Of a stretch of DNA of 64,000 nucleotides, positions 49,910 through 59,589 are shown in pieces; within the stretch, counting starts at the first letter, position 1; each line of letters begins with the position of its first letter. The stretch comes from Pseudomonas batumici. Its GTDB lineage: Bacteria; Pseudomonadota; Gammaproteobacteria; Pseudomonadales; Pseudomonadaceae. The translations under genes and the position numbers were made by a program. The notes under the pieces were generated by a model, which was not told the origin of the DNA, did no database searches, and saw only the letters and a program-made list of their open reading frames with translations. The DNA lies in assembly GCF_000820515.1 (NCBI RefSeq), contig NZ_JXDG01000045.1, forward strand, positions 1 through 64,000, given 5' to 3'.

Positions 49910-51286
49910 ATGACCGCTCACCAGACTCCGCCCACCGCCGAGCTCCAGGCCAACGAACTGGTCCTCGGCCTCGAGGACCGCCCCAGCCTGCCGATCGGTA
50001 TCCTCGCGGCGTTGCAGCACCTGCTGGCGATCATCGTGCCCATCGTCACCCCCGGCCTGCTGATCTGCCAGGCCCTGGGGGTCTCGGCCCGGGATACCAA
50101 CCTGATCGTCTCCATGTCCCTGGTGATCTCCGGCATCGCCACCTTCGTCCAGTGCCGCCGCTTCGGCCCCTTCGGCGCCGGGCTGCTGATCGTCCAGGGC
50201 ACCAGCTTCAACTTCGTCGGCCCGCTGATTGCCGGCGGCGCGCTGATGGTCAAGCAAGGTACGCCGGTGGAAGCGGTCATGGCAGCGATCTTCGGCGTGG
50301 TCATCGCCGGCTCCTTCGTCGAAATGGGCATCTCGCGGATCCTGCCCTTCGTCAAGCGCATGATCACTCCGCTGGTGACCGGCATCGTCGTGCTGATGAT
50401 CGGCCTGACCCTGATCAAGGTCGGCCTGATCAGCATGGGTGGCGGCTTCAGCGCCATGGCCAACGGCACCTTCGCCAACGGCGAGAACCTGCTGCTGTCC
50501 GGCGTGGTGCTGGCGATCATCGTGGTCCTCAACCGTATCCCGCTGGTGTGGATGCGCAGCTGCGCCATCGTCATCGCCCTGGCGGTCGGCTATGCCCTGG
50601 CGGGTTACCTGGGACGCCTGAACTTCACCGGCATGCACGAGGCCGCCGTGTTCCAGGTACCGACGCCACTGCACTTCGGCCTGGATTTCTCCTGGGCGTT
50701 GTTCATTCCGATGCTGGTGATCTACCTGGTGACCTCCCTGGAAGCCATCGGTGACGTCACCGCCACCAGCAAGGTCTCGCGCCAGCCGGTGGAAGGCCCG
50801 CTGTGGATGCAGCGGATCAAGGGCGGCGTGCTGGTCAACGGCGCCAACTCGTTGCTCGCCGGGCTGTTCAATACCTTTCCCAGCTCGATCTTTGCCCAGA
50901 ACAACGGGGTGATTCAGCTGACCGGCATCGCCAGCCGGCATATCGGCCAATGGATCGCCCTGATGCTGGTGCTGCTCGGCCTGTTCCCTGCGGTAGCCGG
51001 CGCGATCCAGGCGGTGCCCGAGCCGGTGCTCGGCGGCGCGGCCATGGTGATGTTCGGCGCGGTGGCGGCCTCGGGTATCAATATCCTCGCCAGCATCCAC
51101 CTGGACCGCCGGGCACTGCTGATCATCGCCGTATCGCTGGCCCTGGGCCTCGGGGTTTCCCAGGTGCCGGAATTCCTCGCGCACATGCCGGCGGCGTTGC
51201 GTAACGTGCTGGAGTCCGGAGTGGCCACCGGCGGGATCTGTGCGCTGGTGCTGAACTGGTTCCTGCCGGAATCGCCGAAAGCGTGA
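49910..51286 (+). CDS. NCS2-family xanthine/uracil permease
   Basis: A 458-residue inner-membrane symporter with about 12-14 membrane segments. The NCS2 signature 'VQGTSFNFVGPLIAGGAL' (TM3 region) and 'SLEAIGDVTATSKVS', then 'NTFPSSIFAQNNGVIQLTGIASR', are the substrate-binding and conserved motifs. The last, Gln/Asn-rich, is typical of xanthine or uric-acid transporters, not uracil (UraA) proteins. The start MTAHQTPP was chosen because the upstream 16 codons overlap a non-coding spacer. Substrate not settled. Confidence 0.88.
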   Translation: MTAHQTPPTAELQANELVLGLEDRPSLPIGILAALQHLLAIIVPIVTPGLLICQALGVSARDTNLIVSMSLVISGIATFVQCRRFGPFGAGLLIVQGTSFNFVGPLIAGGALMVKQGTPVEAVMAAIFGVVIAGSFVEMGISRILPFVKRMITPLVTGIVVLMIGLTLIKVGLISMGGGFSAMANGTFANGENLLLSGVVLAIIVVLNRIPLVWMRSCAIVIALAVGYALAGYLGRLNFTGMHEAAVFQVPTPLHFGLDFSWALFIPMLVIYLVTSLEAIGDVTATSKVSRQPVEGPLWMQRIKGGVLVNGANSLLAGLFNTFPSSIFAQNNGVIQLTGIASRHIGQWIALMLVLLGLFPAVAGAIQAVPEPVLGGAAMVMFGAVAASGINILASIHLDRRALLIIAVSLALGLGVSQVPEFLAHMPAALRNVLESGVATGGICALVLNWFLPESPKA

Positions 51287-51297
51287 TCGACGATACC

Positions 51298-51335
51298 GAC
51301 GGCGGCCACGAAAGCCGCCGTCCCGAGCCTTTTTC
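51298..51335 (+). terminator. Terminator after the NCS2 permease gene
   Basis: GACGGCGGC-CACGAAA-GCCGCCGTC, a 9-bp GC-rich stem followed closely by CCTTTTT, about 12 bases after the stop. Confidence 0.75.
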
Positions 51336-51488
51336 CAGGGAAAAAACCTGACCAGAATCAGGCACTTATTAAACTAAAGTTCATGTCCTGAAGCCTGCCT
51401 TTGACGCGGAACTGTCACATACCGACCTTTTAATTGTTTCAAGAGTTTGCAGCTCTTATTTCAATTCTGTGACTAGGATCCGATCCCA

Positions 51489-52841
51489 ATGAACAAGCTG
51501 TTGAGCCCCCTGATGGGTGCCGCCCTGGCGAGTGTCACGCTCTATGCCCATGCGGACTTCATCAATGACAGTCACGCCGACGTGACCCTTCTTAACCGTT
51601 ACCTGAACCAGGATGGTCAAGGCATCAGTGGCAGCACGGCCAAAGCCAAGAGCTATCACGATTGGGGCCAGGGCTTCCAGTTCGACTTCAAGTCCGGCTA
51701 CACCGAAGGCACCATCGGCGTGGGCCTTGACCTGCAGGCGTTCTACGGCCTGAAACTCGATTCGGGCGGCGACCTGGACGACAAGACCCACCAGGGCCGC
51801 TACCCCGGCAGCATGTTCCCGCTGGAAAACGGCAAGTCCGCCGACCAGTTCGGCGTGCTCAGCCCGACGTTCAAGGCGCGTTTCCTCAAGGATGAACTGC
51901 GGGTCGGCACCCTGTACCAGAACAACCCGATGCTGGCCAACACCGACGGCCGCCTGTACCGCCAGACCAACACCGGCGCGCAACTGGTGTCCAAGGACCT
52001 GGACAACTTCACCTTTACCGTCGGCGACATCACCCAGACCAAGATCCGCAACGAAACCGGCGACACCGGCATGATCACCGCCGGCGGCACCAAGAAGAGC
52101 GATCGTTTCCTCTACGGCGGTGCCGACTACGCCGGGATTCCGGGCACCACCCTGAGCGCCTGGTACTCGAACCTGTCGGACTACTACCAACAGGCCTTCC
52201 TCGGCGCCAAGCGGCATGACGCCCTGCCCGTCGGCGCCATCGACAGCGACTTCCGTGCCTACCGCAGCCTGGGTGTCGGCGCCAACGCCGATGGCGACAG
52301 CCAGTACGCAGGCGCCGGTTACTACGGCAATGGCCTGACCAAGGGCCGGATCAACCAGTCGACCATCAGCCTGATGGAAAGCTACAGCCTGGCCGGCCAC
52401 ACCATCGGTCTCGGTGCCCAGAAGAACAGCGGCAGCAGTGACTTCCCGTACCTGGATTCGGGCCTGAACAGCGGGGCCTCCATGCAGGGCCCGGGCTCGG
52501 GCGCCGACACCCCGGCGCTGACCAACATGCAATTGAACAAGTTCCAGCACGCCGGTGAGCGCAGCTGGCTGGCGCAGTACAAATACGACTTCGCCCAGTT
52601 GGGTGTGGATGGCCTGGTCTTCGCTACCACCTATGTCCACGGCGACCAGATCCGTACCCCGTCCGACCCCAATGCCAAGGAATGGGAACGCGACATTTCG
52701 CTGGCCTACAACGTCCCGAGCGGCGAGCTGAAAGGCCTCGGCGTACGCTGGCAGAATGCCCATGCAAGCCCGGATATCACTGGCGCGACCATTCAGGATG
52801 AAAACCGCTTCTACGTGAGTTATGTAGTACCGCTTTGGTAG
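51489..52841 (+). CDS. OprD-family outer-membrane porin
   Basis: A 450-residue porin with signal peptide 1-22 ('LLSPLMGAALASVTLYAHA'). The mature start 'DFINDSHADVTLLNRYLNQDG' and C-terminal 'DENRFYVSYVVPLW' (terminal aromatic needed for outer-membrane insertion) are classical OprD marks. Alternating amphipathic strands fill the middle. Family members admit basic amino acids or small carboxylates; the precise solute is not predictable. It stands alone between two terminator-containing spacers. Confidence 0.93.
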   Translation: MNKLLSPLMGAALASVTLYAHADFINDSHADVTLLNRYLNQDGQGISGSTAKAKSYHDWGQGFQFDFKSGYTEGTIGVGLDLQAFYGLKLDSGGDLDDKTHQGRYPGSMFPLENGKSADQFGVLSPTFKARFLKDELRVGTLYQNNPMLANTDGRLYRQTNTGAQLVSKDLDNFTFTVGDITQTKIRNETGDTGMITAGGTKKSDRFLYGGADYAGIPGTTLSAWYSNLSDYYQQAFLGAKRHDALPVGAIDSDFRAYRSLGVGANADGDSQYAGAGYYGNGLTKGRINQSTISLMESYSLAGHTIGLGAQKNSGSSDFPYLDSGLNSGASMQGPGSGADTPALTNMQLNKFQHAGERSWLAQYKYDFAQLGVDGLVFATTYVHGDQIRTPSDPNAKEWERDISLAYNVPSGELKGLGVRWQNAHASPDITGATIQDENRFYVSYVVPLW

Positions 52842-53048
52842 GAAACCAACGCGGGGCCTGACAGTTACAACCGATAGCACTGTGAAACCGGGCTTGCCCC
52901 AGACCCTGTACGGCTTGGGAGTACGGCCCGGGAACGGTACTTCAAAGGCAAAGAAATGACACTTTTCCAGCACTTGGAGACGCAGCGGCACTACACTTCG
53001 TGAAAACGGCCCGAAGCCCCCCCGTTGATCGGACACAGGAAGTACCCC

Positions 53049-54893
53049 ATGACGCTATGGAGCAGATACAGAGGCCATGCCTTGGTGACGCTGTTTGTCA
53101 TCCTCGTCAGTTTCCTGGCTTTCCTGCTCATGAAATCCAATGCACGGGAAACCTCCACCTACTTCGATTCCCGCGACCTGATTCGCCAGCTCAAACAACT
53201 GGACGCCCGCCTGGACGCCAAGATCATCAAGACCCGGATCAGCGATGAGTACAACTACAACCTGCTCGCCATCCCCACGGCGGATGCCAGCAGACGCTGG
53301 GATCAATTGGTCGCACTGAACAGCAACCTGGACAACTCCGGCATCTGGCAGGCCCGCAAGAAGGCCTATCTGGACGCCACGGCGGAAAAGAACAAGGTGA
53401 TCGAGCAGTTCCAGGCGCACAACACCGCCTTGCGCGACGACTTGGAAACCCTGTCGTCGATAGAGGACACCATCCAGACCGACCTTGAGCCCTATAGCGT
53501 CGAGCACCCGGTGGCAACCCTCAGCGTGTTGTACAGCGCGTCGAAACTGACCTTGAGCGCGCTGGAATATGCGCAGCACGTGACCAATCTCAAGGCCGAC
53601 AAGGTCGAGCGCCAGATCCAGCACCTGACCACGCAAAAGAACAGCCTTCCGGCGGCCCTGGTCCCGTCCATCGACAGGCTGATCGACCAGGCCAACGTGG
53701 TGGTGCGCGAGCAACCCCTGGTCAACGACCTGCTCGACCGCATCGGCTTCATCCCGGTCGCCGCCAGCCTGGACGGCATCAACGAACTGTTGAATGAAAA
53801 CCAGCGGCGCGCGGAGCTGCAGGACCGCCAGTACCAGATCTATCTCAGCGTCTGTGCGGCCCTCATGGCCCTGCTGGTGTTCTACCTGATCATTCGCCAA
53901 CTGCGCAGCTATGCGCTGATCAACCAGATGAACAGCGCCTTGCAGGCGGCCAATGAGCGCCTCGAACAGCGGGTGGAAGAACGTACCCGCGAGCTCAAGG
54001 AAGCCCAGAGCGAACTGATGGACACCGCCCGCACGGCCGGCATGGCGGAAATCGCCACCAACGTCCTGCACAACGTCGGCAACGTGCTCAACAGCGTGAA
54101 TATTTCCGCTGACCTCGTGACCCGCAAGCTCCGCGCCAGCAAGGTGCAGGGACTGGGCAAGGCCGTGCAGTTGATGAACGAGCATGCTGGCGACCTGGGC
54201 GACTTTGTCAGCCACGACGAAAAAGGCAAGCTGCTGCCCGCCTACTTCAACCAACTGGTCGCGGCCATCGACACCGAGCACGCGGAGATCGTCCAGGAGC
54301 TGGCGCAACTGAGCAAAAGCGTCGACCACATCAAGGAGATCGTCGCCACCCAGCAGTCCTATGCCGGTGCGGCCAAGCTGCTGGAACCCCTGAACATCAC
54401 CGACCTGCTCGAAGACGCCCTGCGCATGAACACCGGCGCCCTGAACCGGCACAAGGTCACGGTGCTCAAGGACTACCAGCCGGTACCGACCATCCTCGGC
54501 GACAAGCACCGGCTGCTGCTGATCATGATCAACCTGATCAGCAACGCCAAGTATGCGGTGTCCGACCTGAGCAACCGCGAACGGGACATCACCCTCGGCG
54601 TGCGGGTCGTCGACGGCAAGACCCTGCGCCTCAGCGTCAAGGATGAGGGCGAAGGCATTGCGCCGGAAAACATGAAACGGCTCTTCACCCACGGTTTCAC
54701 CACCCGCAAGGACGGCCACGGTTTCGGCCTGCACAGCTGCGCCCTGGCGGCGGTGGAGATGAAAGGTCGCCTGTACGCCCACAGCGACGGGCCGGGCAAA
54801 GGGGCGGTGTTCACCCTGGAGATCCCCTTGAACACGGTCCACATGAAAGAGGAGCCCGCGCCTGCGAATACCTCTCAACTGTCGGCCTATTAG
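53049..54893 (+). CDS. Orphan sensor histidine kinase (DAHL-type sensor)
   Basis: A 614-residue membrane kinase. TM1 is at about 10-28, a helical periplasmic sensor domain spans about 30-270, TM2 is near 'IYLSVCAALMALLVFYLII', then a coiled-coil linker ('LQAANERLEQRVEERTRELKEAQ'). The phosphoacceptor region is 'MAEIATNVLHNVGNVLNSVN', an atypical H-box with His followed by N-x-x-N, and the HATPase has N 'INLISNAKYAV', G1 'DEGEGI' and G2 'GHGFGLH'. The start has AGGAAG 7 bases upstream. No response regulator is encoded nearby. Confidence 0.88.
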   Translation: MTLWSRYRGHALVTLFVILVSFLAFLLMKSNARETSTYFDSRDLIRQLKQLDARLDAKIIKTRISDEYNYNLLAIPTADASRRWDQLVALNSNLDNSGIWQARKKAYLDATAEKNKVIEQFQAHNTALRDDLETLSSIEDTIQTDLEPYSVEHPVATLSVLYSASKLTLSALEYAQHVTNLKADKVERQIQHLTTQKNSLPAALVPSIDRLIDQANVVVREQPLVNDLLDRIGFIPVAASLDGINELLNENQRRAELQDRQYQIYLSVCAALMALLVFYLIIRQLRSYALINQMNSALQAANERLEQRVEERTRELKEAQSELMDTARTAGMAEIATNVLHNVGNVLNSVNISADLVTRKLRASKVQGLGKAVQLMNEHAGDLGDFVSHDEKGKLLPAYFNQLVAAIDTEHAEIVQELAQLSKSVDHIKEIVATQQSYAGAAKLLEPLNITDLLEDALRMNTGALNRHKVTVLKDYQPVPTILGDKHRLLLIMINLISNAKYAVSDLSNRERDITLGVRVVDGKTLRLSVKDEGEGIAPENMKRLFTHGFTTRKDGHGFGLHSCALAAVEMKGRLYAHSDGPGKGAVFTLEIPLNTVHMKEEPAPANTSQLSAY

Positions 54894-54978
54894 AATATTC
54901 ATCATTGAGGGAGAGCCTTCTGCCAGCACAGGCTTTAAACTGGGGGCTTCCGCTCTTTTCATCCAAAGATCCGTCGCC

Positions 54979-55557
54979 ATGACAGAAGACTTCGAAGTCC
55001 CCAGCCCCCACGAAAAACACATCGAACACGCCACCGAGCATGCCCATGCGCGGGGTGACGGCTTTGCCAGCCGGATCGCGGTGATGACCGCGATCATGGC
55101 CACCATTGGCGCCATGCTCAGCTACCAGGCGGGCTCCACGGAAAGCGAAGCGGCGATGGACAAGAACAACGCCGCCATCTTCAAGACCGAAGCCGCCAAC
55201 CAGTGGAACTACTATCAGGCCAAGTCCAGCCGGCAGAACCTGTCGGAGATGGCCAGCCATATTCCAGGCCTGGATGCCGCGCACTACACGGCCGAGGCAG
55301 AACGCTACAAGAAGGAAAAGGAAGTCGTGCGGCAGAAGGCCGAAGGCCTGGAGGCCCAGAGTCGTGAGTGGGATACCAAGTCGGAACAGGTCCTGCACCA
55401 GCATCACCGCTGGGCCCAGGCGATGACGGCGATCCAGATTGCCATTTCGCTGGCGGCGATCACCCTGCTGACCCGCAAGGAATGGCTCAAGCGCCTGGCC
55501 TACACCGCCGTGGGTGTCAGCGTGGTGCTGGGCGGCCTGGCCGCGTTGCATATCTGA
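54979..55557 (+). CDS. DUF4337 family membrane protein
   Basis: A 192-residue protein with a first membrane span at about 32-48, a long helical charged middle ('AEAERYKKEKEVVRQKAEGLEAQ') and two closely spaced C-terminal spans (about 150-168 and 172-190). This matches DUF4337, whose function is unknown. The family's conserved 'NQWNYYQAKSSRQ' is present. Monocistronic; no regulatory signal seen. Confidence 0.82.
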   Translation: MTEDFEVPSPHEKHIEHATEHAHARGDGFASRIAVMTAIMATIGAMLSYQAGSTESEAAMDKNNAAIFKTEAANQWNYYQAKSSRQNLSEMASHIPGLDAAHYTAEAERYKKEKEVVRQKAEGLEAQSREWDTKSEQVLHQHHRWAQAMTAIQIAISLAAITLLTRKEWLKRLAYTAVGVSVVLGGLAALHI

Positions 55558-55626
55558 AGCGATGAGGCCCTGCGTCAGTCAGTCCGGCACCGGCCGGGCT
55601 GACTGATAGAGCCGTGTTACCGCAAC

Positions 55627-55947
55627 TTACGCCTTGGTATTGATGGTTTCCCCAACCGGCTGACCGCTGCCGTTGGCAACGGCTTTCGGGGCGGCCGTGG
55701 TGGTGTGGGCGGTGTGATGCAGGTGCTTTTGCACCAGCTTCTGCGCTGCGCGGTCGCCGTGGCTGGCTTCCTGGGCGGTTTGTGCCGCGGTTTCGGTCGC
55801 TTCCTTCAAGGCGTCCGCGACGGTGCTGGCGGTGGTACTGGTGCTGGTAGTGGTGGAAGTTTTCTGTGCAGGTGTCGGGGTCGCCTGGGACTGACCGGCA
55901 ATACGCACAGAGGCAGGATTTGCAGCCGGAATTGCGCCGATGGACAT
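55627..55947 (-). CDS. Thr/Ala-rich hypothetical protein
   Basis: A 106-residue low-complexity protein: residues about 20-45 are nearly all Thr/Ser/Ala/Gln, followed by 'VADALKEATETAAQTAQEASHGDRAAQKLVQKHLHH', a helical stretch. No signal peptide or domain is recognised. A GGAGA ribosome site lies before the ATG, and the frame has normal high-GC third positions, so it looks real though of unknown role. Confidence 0.7.
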   Translation of the reverse strand: MSIGAIPAANPASVRIAGQSQATPTPAQKTSTTTSTSTTASTVADALKEATETAAQTAQEASHGDRAAQKLVQKHLHHTAHTTTAAPKAVANGSGQPVGETINTKA

Positions 55948-56160
55948 CGGACTCTCCTTAAGTTGGGATCAGCAGAGGTGCCCGGCCATGACGTCGACCG
56001 GCACACGGTTCACTACGACTTACCGTCTCGACCCTTCAAACTGGCCCGCCTCCGCAACAACCGGAGGCGAGGGAGAAGTTAATCATCGGCATGTGCCCGA
56101 CCTGTTACGGCCAGGTGAAAACTTCGTATTTCGCGGATCTGCGAAGGTTTCGCAGTCAGG

Positions 56161-57483
56161 TCAGATCTCGCCTTCCACGTCTTCCAGGCTGAAGGTTTCA
56201 GTGGTGTCGTTGTAGGAGAAGATCTCGGCGTAACGACCCCAGCTGATCACGCTTTCCAGGGTCTGCTCGACGAAGTCCTCGCTGAGGGAATCTTCCAGTT
56301 CCTGCTCGAAACGCACCCGTGGCGCCCAATGCCCGTTACGCTCCTGCAATACCTGGCGAATCCGCGCCGCCAGGGGCACGGCGCGCAGCAGGTGCTCGGC
56401 AAACATCACCTTACGCTCCTGGGTGCCGTCCTCGGCGAAACGCTTGCCCGCCTCGGTGAGCTTGATATCGGCCCCGCGCAGTTCGGCAAAGCCCAGGTGC
56501 TCGAGCATCTCGGCCACCGGGAACAGGTCGTCGACCTCCAGCAGCAACCGCTCGGCCACGTTCGGCAAGCCGGCATGGCCATGATAGGGCTCGGCCGCCA
56601 GGGCTTCGATCAGACCGGCCATGAGGTTGGTCGGAACTTCCGGCAGCCGGCTGCCCAGTTGCAGTTCGGCCTTGCCGGTGCGGGCGTCGGCACTGCGGCG
56701 GTTGGTCATCAGCGCGTAGATATCGTCGACCATCTTGCGGAAGATCGGGTCCAGGCGGTTGCGCGGGTGAGCGAACGGCACCTTGATCTGTGCCACCACG
56801 CGCCCGGGGTTGGACGATAGCACCAGGATGCGGTCGCACATCAGCACCGCTTCCTCGATGTTGTGGGTCACGATCAGGATCGACTTGATCGGCAGTTGCC
56901 CGCCGCTCCACAACTCCAGCAGGTCGGTCCGCAAGTTTTCCGCGGTGAGCACGTCGAGGGCGGAAAACGGTTCGTCCATCAGCAGCAGGGTCGGATTGAC
57001 CACCAGGCCGCGGGCAAACCCCACCCGCTGGCGCATGCCACCGGACAGTTCGCGCGGGTAGGCGTTTTCGAAACCGTCGAGACCGATCAGGTCGATGGCC
57101 GCCAGGGCCCGCTTGCGCGCTTCCTTGGGCTCCACCTGCAAGGCCTGCAAGCCGGCTTCGACGTTCTCAAGCACGGTCAGCCAGGGAAACAGGGCGAAGG
57201 TCTGGAACACCATCGCCACGCCCTTGGCCGGGCCGTCCAGGTTTTCGCCGTTGTAGAGCACTTCGCCGGAGGTCGGCTGGATCAGGCCGGCAATGATCCG
57301 CAGCAAGGTCGACTTGCCGGAGCCCGAGCGCCCCAGCAACCCGACGACTTCGCCTTCGTGCAGGTGCAGGTCGACTTCGCTGAGTACCTGACGCTCATCC
57401 TTGCCATTGCCAAAGCCCTTGCTCACGTTGCTGAGCGAATAGATTTCACGGGCGCTGCTGGTGTATTCGATTTGACTGTTCAT
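56161..57483 (-). CDS. Nitrate/sulfonate-type ABC transporter ATPase with C-terminal AAA-associated domain
   Basis: A 440-residue ATPase. ABC core: Walker A 'GRSGSGKST' (about 51-59), Q-loop 'MVFQTFALFPWL', signature 'LSGGMRQRVGFARG' and Walker B 'LLLMDEPFSALD', H-loop 'VTHN'. An extra about 130-residue C-terminal domain ('LPNVAERLLLEVDDLFPVAEMLEHLGFAELRG...') is the AAA-associated type, probably regulatory. It pairs with the double permease gene 14 bases upstream; no solute-binding protein is encoded with them. Confidence 0.9.
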   Translation of the reverse strand: MNSQIEYTSSAREIYSLSNVSKGFGNGKDERQVLSEVDLHLHEGEVVGLLGRSGSGKSTLLRIIAGLIQPTSGEVLYNGENLDGPAKGVAMVFQTFALFPWLTVLENVEAGLQALQVEPKEARKRALAAIDLIGLDGFENAYPRELSGGMRQRVGFARGLVVNPTLLLMDEPFSALDVLTAENLRTDLLELWSGGQLPIKSILIVTHNIEEAVLMCDRILVLSSNPGRVVAQIKVPFAHPRNRLDPIFRKMVDDIYALMTNRRSADARTGKAELQLGSRLPEVPTNLMAGLIEALAAEPYHGHAGLPNVAERLLLEVDDLFPVAEMLEHLGFAELRGADIKLTEAGKRFAEDGTQERKVMFAEHLLRAVPLAARIRQVLQERNGHWAPRVRFEQELEDSLSEDFVEQTLESVISWGRYAEIFSYNDTTETFSLEDVEGEI

Positions 57484-57497
57484 GAGAGCGGCTCGGA

Positions 57498-59240
57498 TTA
57501 ATTCAGACGAAGTTTGTTTTCGGCGATGGCGTACATCGGCCGCCAGAGCAAACGGTTGAAGGCCACCACGAAGACCGACATGACCACCACGCCCAGGGTG
57601 ATCTTCGGAAAGTCACCGGCCGCCGTGGTCTGGGCGATATACGCCCCCAGGCCATGGGCCACGACCTTGTCCTGGCCCCAGGAAACGAACTCGGACACGA
57701 TACTGGCGTTCCACGCGCCGCCGGAAGCGGTGATCGCCCCTGTCACGTAATACGGGAAGATCCCCGGCAACATGACCTTGCGCCACCACTGCCAGCCACG
57801 GATATGAAAGTTGGCGGCGGCTTCGCGGAAGTCGTTGGGAAAGGCACTGGCCCCGGCGATCACGTTGAACAGGATGTACCACTGGGTGCCCAGTACGATC
57901 AGCGGGCTCAGCCAGATATCCGGGTTCAGGTTGAAGTGCAGGATCACGATGACGAACACCGGGAACAGCAGGTTCGCCGGAAACGCCGCGAGGAACTGTG
58001 CCAACGGCTGGATCTTCTCGGCCAGGTGCGGACGCAGGCCGATCATCACCCCCAGCGGCACCCAGATCAGCGAAGCGACGCCGATCAGCAAGGTCACCCG
58101 CAGCAGCGTGATCGCGCCCAGGCCGATCACTTCGCCGACATCGCCGAAGGTCACTTCGCTGCTGACGTAGAGGGTGATGTGATACAGCGCATAAGCCGCG
58201 AGCAAGGCAATGAACAGGCCCCAGACCCAGTCGATCACCCGTGAAGTCGACGGGTTGGGTGCACTGGCCCGGACCTTGGCCCGGGGCAGGCTCAGGCGCA
58301 GATGGCCGATACGGGTGACGAGCCGTGAAACCGGGCGGATCAGGCGCTGGATGACCCGGGTCCGCTGGATCAGGTTCAGCACCCAGGATTCCGGCGCGCC
58401 GCCCTGGGCCGCGGTGTCTTCCATGCGGAACTTGTCCGCCCAGGCCACCAGCGGACGGAACAGGAACTGATCGTAGACCAGGATCACCACCACCATCGCC
58501 AGGATCACATAGCCCACGGCCGTGACATCGCGCTGCTCGATGGCGGTGGCCAGGTAGGAGCCGATACCCGGCAGGGTGATGGTCTTGTCGCCGACGGTAA
58601 TGGCCTCCGAGGCGACCACGAAGAACCAGCCGCCGGACATGCTCATCATCATGTTCCACACCAGCCCCGGCATGGCGAACGGCACGTCGAGCTTCCAGAA
58701 CTTCTGCCAGCCGGACAGGTGCAGGCTCTCGGACACTTCAGTCAGGTCCCGGGGCAGCATGCGCAGCGACTGGTAGAAGCTGAACGTCATGTTCCAGGCC
58801 TGGCTGGTGAAGATCGCAAAGATCGCCGCGCACTCGGCGCCCAGGACCCGGCCGGGAAACAGCAGGAGAAAGAAGGTCACGGTGAACGAGATATAGCCCA
58901 GCACCGGCACCGATTGCAGGATATCCAGCACCGGCACCAGCAGCTTCTCGGCGCGCTTGCTCTTGGCCGCCAGGGTGCCGTAGAGAAAGGTGAAGACCAA
59001 TGACGCCACCATCGCCGCAAGCATGCGCAGGGTGGTGCGTACCGCATACTCCGGCAGGTCGGCCGGATCGAGGGAAACCACCTGGGTTTGCAAGGTGGAG
59101 ATCGGTGCCCAGGTTTCCCGCGCGCCGATCGAGAAAAACAGCAGGAAACCCACCACCAGCGGCAGCGCGATCAGGTCCCAGCGATTGGGCAACAGGCGCC
59201 GCGTGCTTGCCGGGATGTAATGGCGTAATACTTTATTCAT
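57498..59240 (-). CDS. Fused double ABC transporter permease
   Basis: A 580-residue inner-membrane protein made of two tandem permease domains of the nitrate/taurine/bicarbonate type. Each half has the EAA-like cytoplasmic motif: 'VSESLHLSGWQKFWKLDVPFAMPG' in the first, 'EAAANFHIRGWQWWRKVMLPGIFPYY' in the second. About 12 membrane spans in total, joined by a charged linker (about 280-330). The start MNKVLRHY was chosen at the beginning of the first domain; an upstream open frame covers the structured leader. Substrate unknown. Confidence 0.88.
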   Translation of the reverse strand: MNKVLRHYIPASTRRLLPNRWDLIALPLVVGFLLFFSIGARETWAPISTLQTQVVSLDPADLPEYAVRTTLRMLAAMVASLVFTFLYGTLAAKSKRAEKLLVPVLDILQSVPVLGYISFTVTFFLLLFPGRVLGAECAAIFAIFTSQAWNMTFSFYQSLRMLPRDLTEVSESLHLSGWQKFWKLDVPFAMPGLVWNMMMSMSGGWFFVVASEAITVGDKTITLPGIGSYLATAIEQRDVTAVGYVILAMVVVILVYDQFLFRPLVAWADKFRMEDTAAQGGAPESWVLNLIQRTRVIQRLIRPVSRLVTRIGHLRLSLPRAKVRASAPNPSTSRVIDWVWGLFIALLAAYALYHITLYVSSEVTFGDVGEVIGLGAITLLRVTLLIGVASLIWVPLGVMIGLRPHLAEKIQPLAQFLAAFPANLLFPVFVIVILHFNLNPDIWLSPLIVLGTQWYILFNVIAGASAFPNDFREAAANFHIRGWQWWRKVMLPGIFPYYVTGAITASGGAWNASIVSEFVSWGQDKVVAHGLGAYIAQTTAAGDFPKITLGVVVMSVFVVAFNRLLWRPMYAIAENKLRLN

Positions 59241-59438
59241 CGTCAATGATTCCAGCAGCGTTCTGAAATACAGGCCCACGGACTCCAGGGTAGCAACGCA
59301 CGAAGCGGTGCAGCGCCGGCAGTCTAAGCACAGCACATTCTGGAGAAGTGGTGGGGAAATCGTCGAGGCAAGGCCACGCACTGAACGCTACAGACCGGAT
59401 ACCGGGGCGACGGCTGCGCACCGGCCTATCCCATTGTA

Positions 59439-59534
59439 AATCCCGCTACGTGGCCCACCGAGAATGGGCAGGGTCCAAGTTCGAATCTCCTGGAGGTGTG
59501 AGCTGAAACCTGGGAGGTGGTTCAGCGCGGGATT
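59439..59534 (-). ncRNA. Candidate structured leader of the double-permease operon
   Basis: About 95 bases, 200 bases upstream of the permease start, with outer arms AATCCCGC (59439-59446) / GCGGGATT (59527-59534), a hairpin GCCCA-CCGAGAA-TGGGC (59453-59469) and a hairpin GCTGAA...TTCAGC (59502-59526). The outer arm overlaps the -10 box, so only the inner hairpins would be in the RNA. A riboswitch is possible, but no known class is recognised. Confidence 0.4.
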
Positions 59535-59563
59535 ATACATTTCAAAATGTTACATTAATGTAA
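59532..59563 (-). promoter_or_regulatory. Promoter with palindrome for the double-permease operon
   Basis: On the minus strand a perfect -10 TATAAT (59532-59537); 12 bases upstream of it lies TTACATTAATGTAA (59550-59563), a perfect 14-bp palindrome in the -35 zone. This suggests an operator bound by a dimeric regulator. No good -35 hexamer is seen, consistent with activator dependence. Confidence 0.6.
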
Positions 59564-59589
59564 ATTCCTCATAAATTACGTGGTTGGCG

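Noticed and set aside
48701..51184. 827-codon open frame antisense to the AlkC-like and NCS2 genes
   Set aside because: No domain, low-complexity composition, sense genes unambiguous.
53055..55115. 686-codon antisense frame over the histidine kinase
   Set aside because: Shadow frame produced by high GC third positions of the kinase gene.
59439..59534. tRNA-like signature (GTTCGAATC) in the ABC operon leader
   Set aside because: The flanking bases do not pair as a T stem and no acceptor or anticodon arm can be drawn; treated as a structured leader instead.
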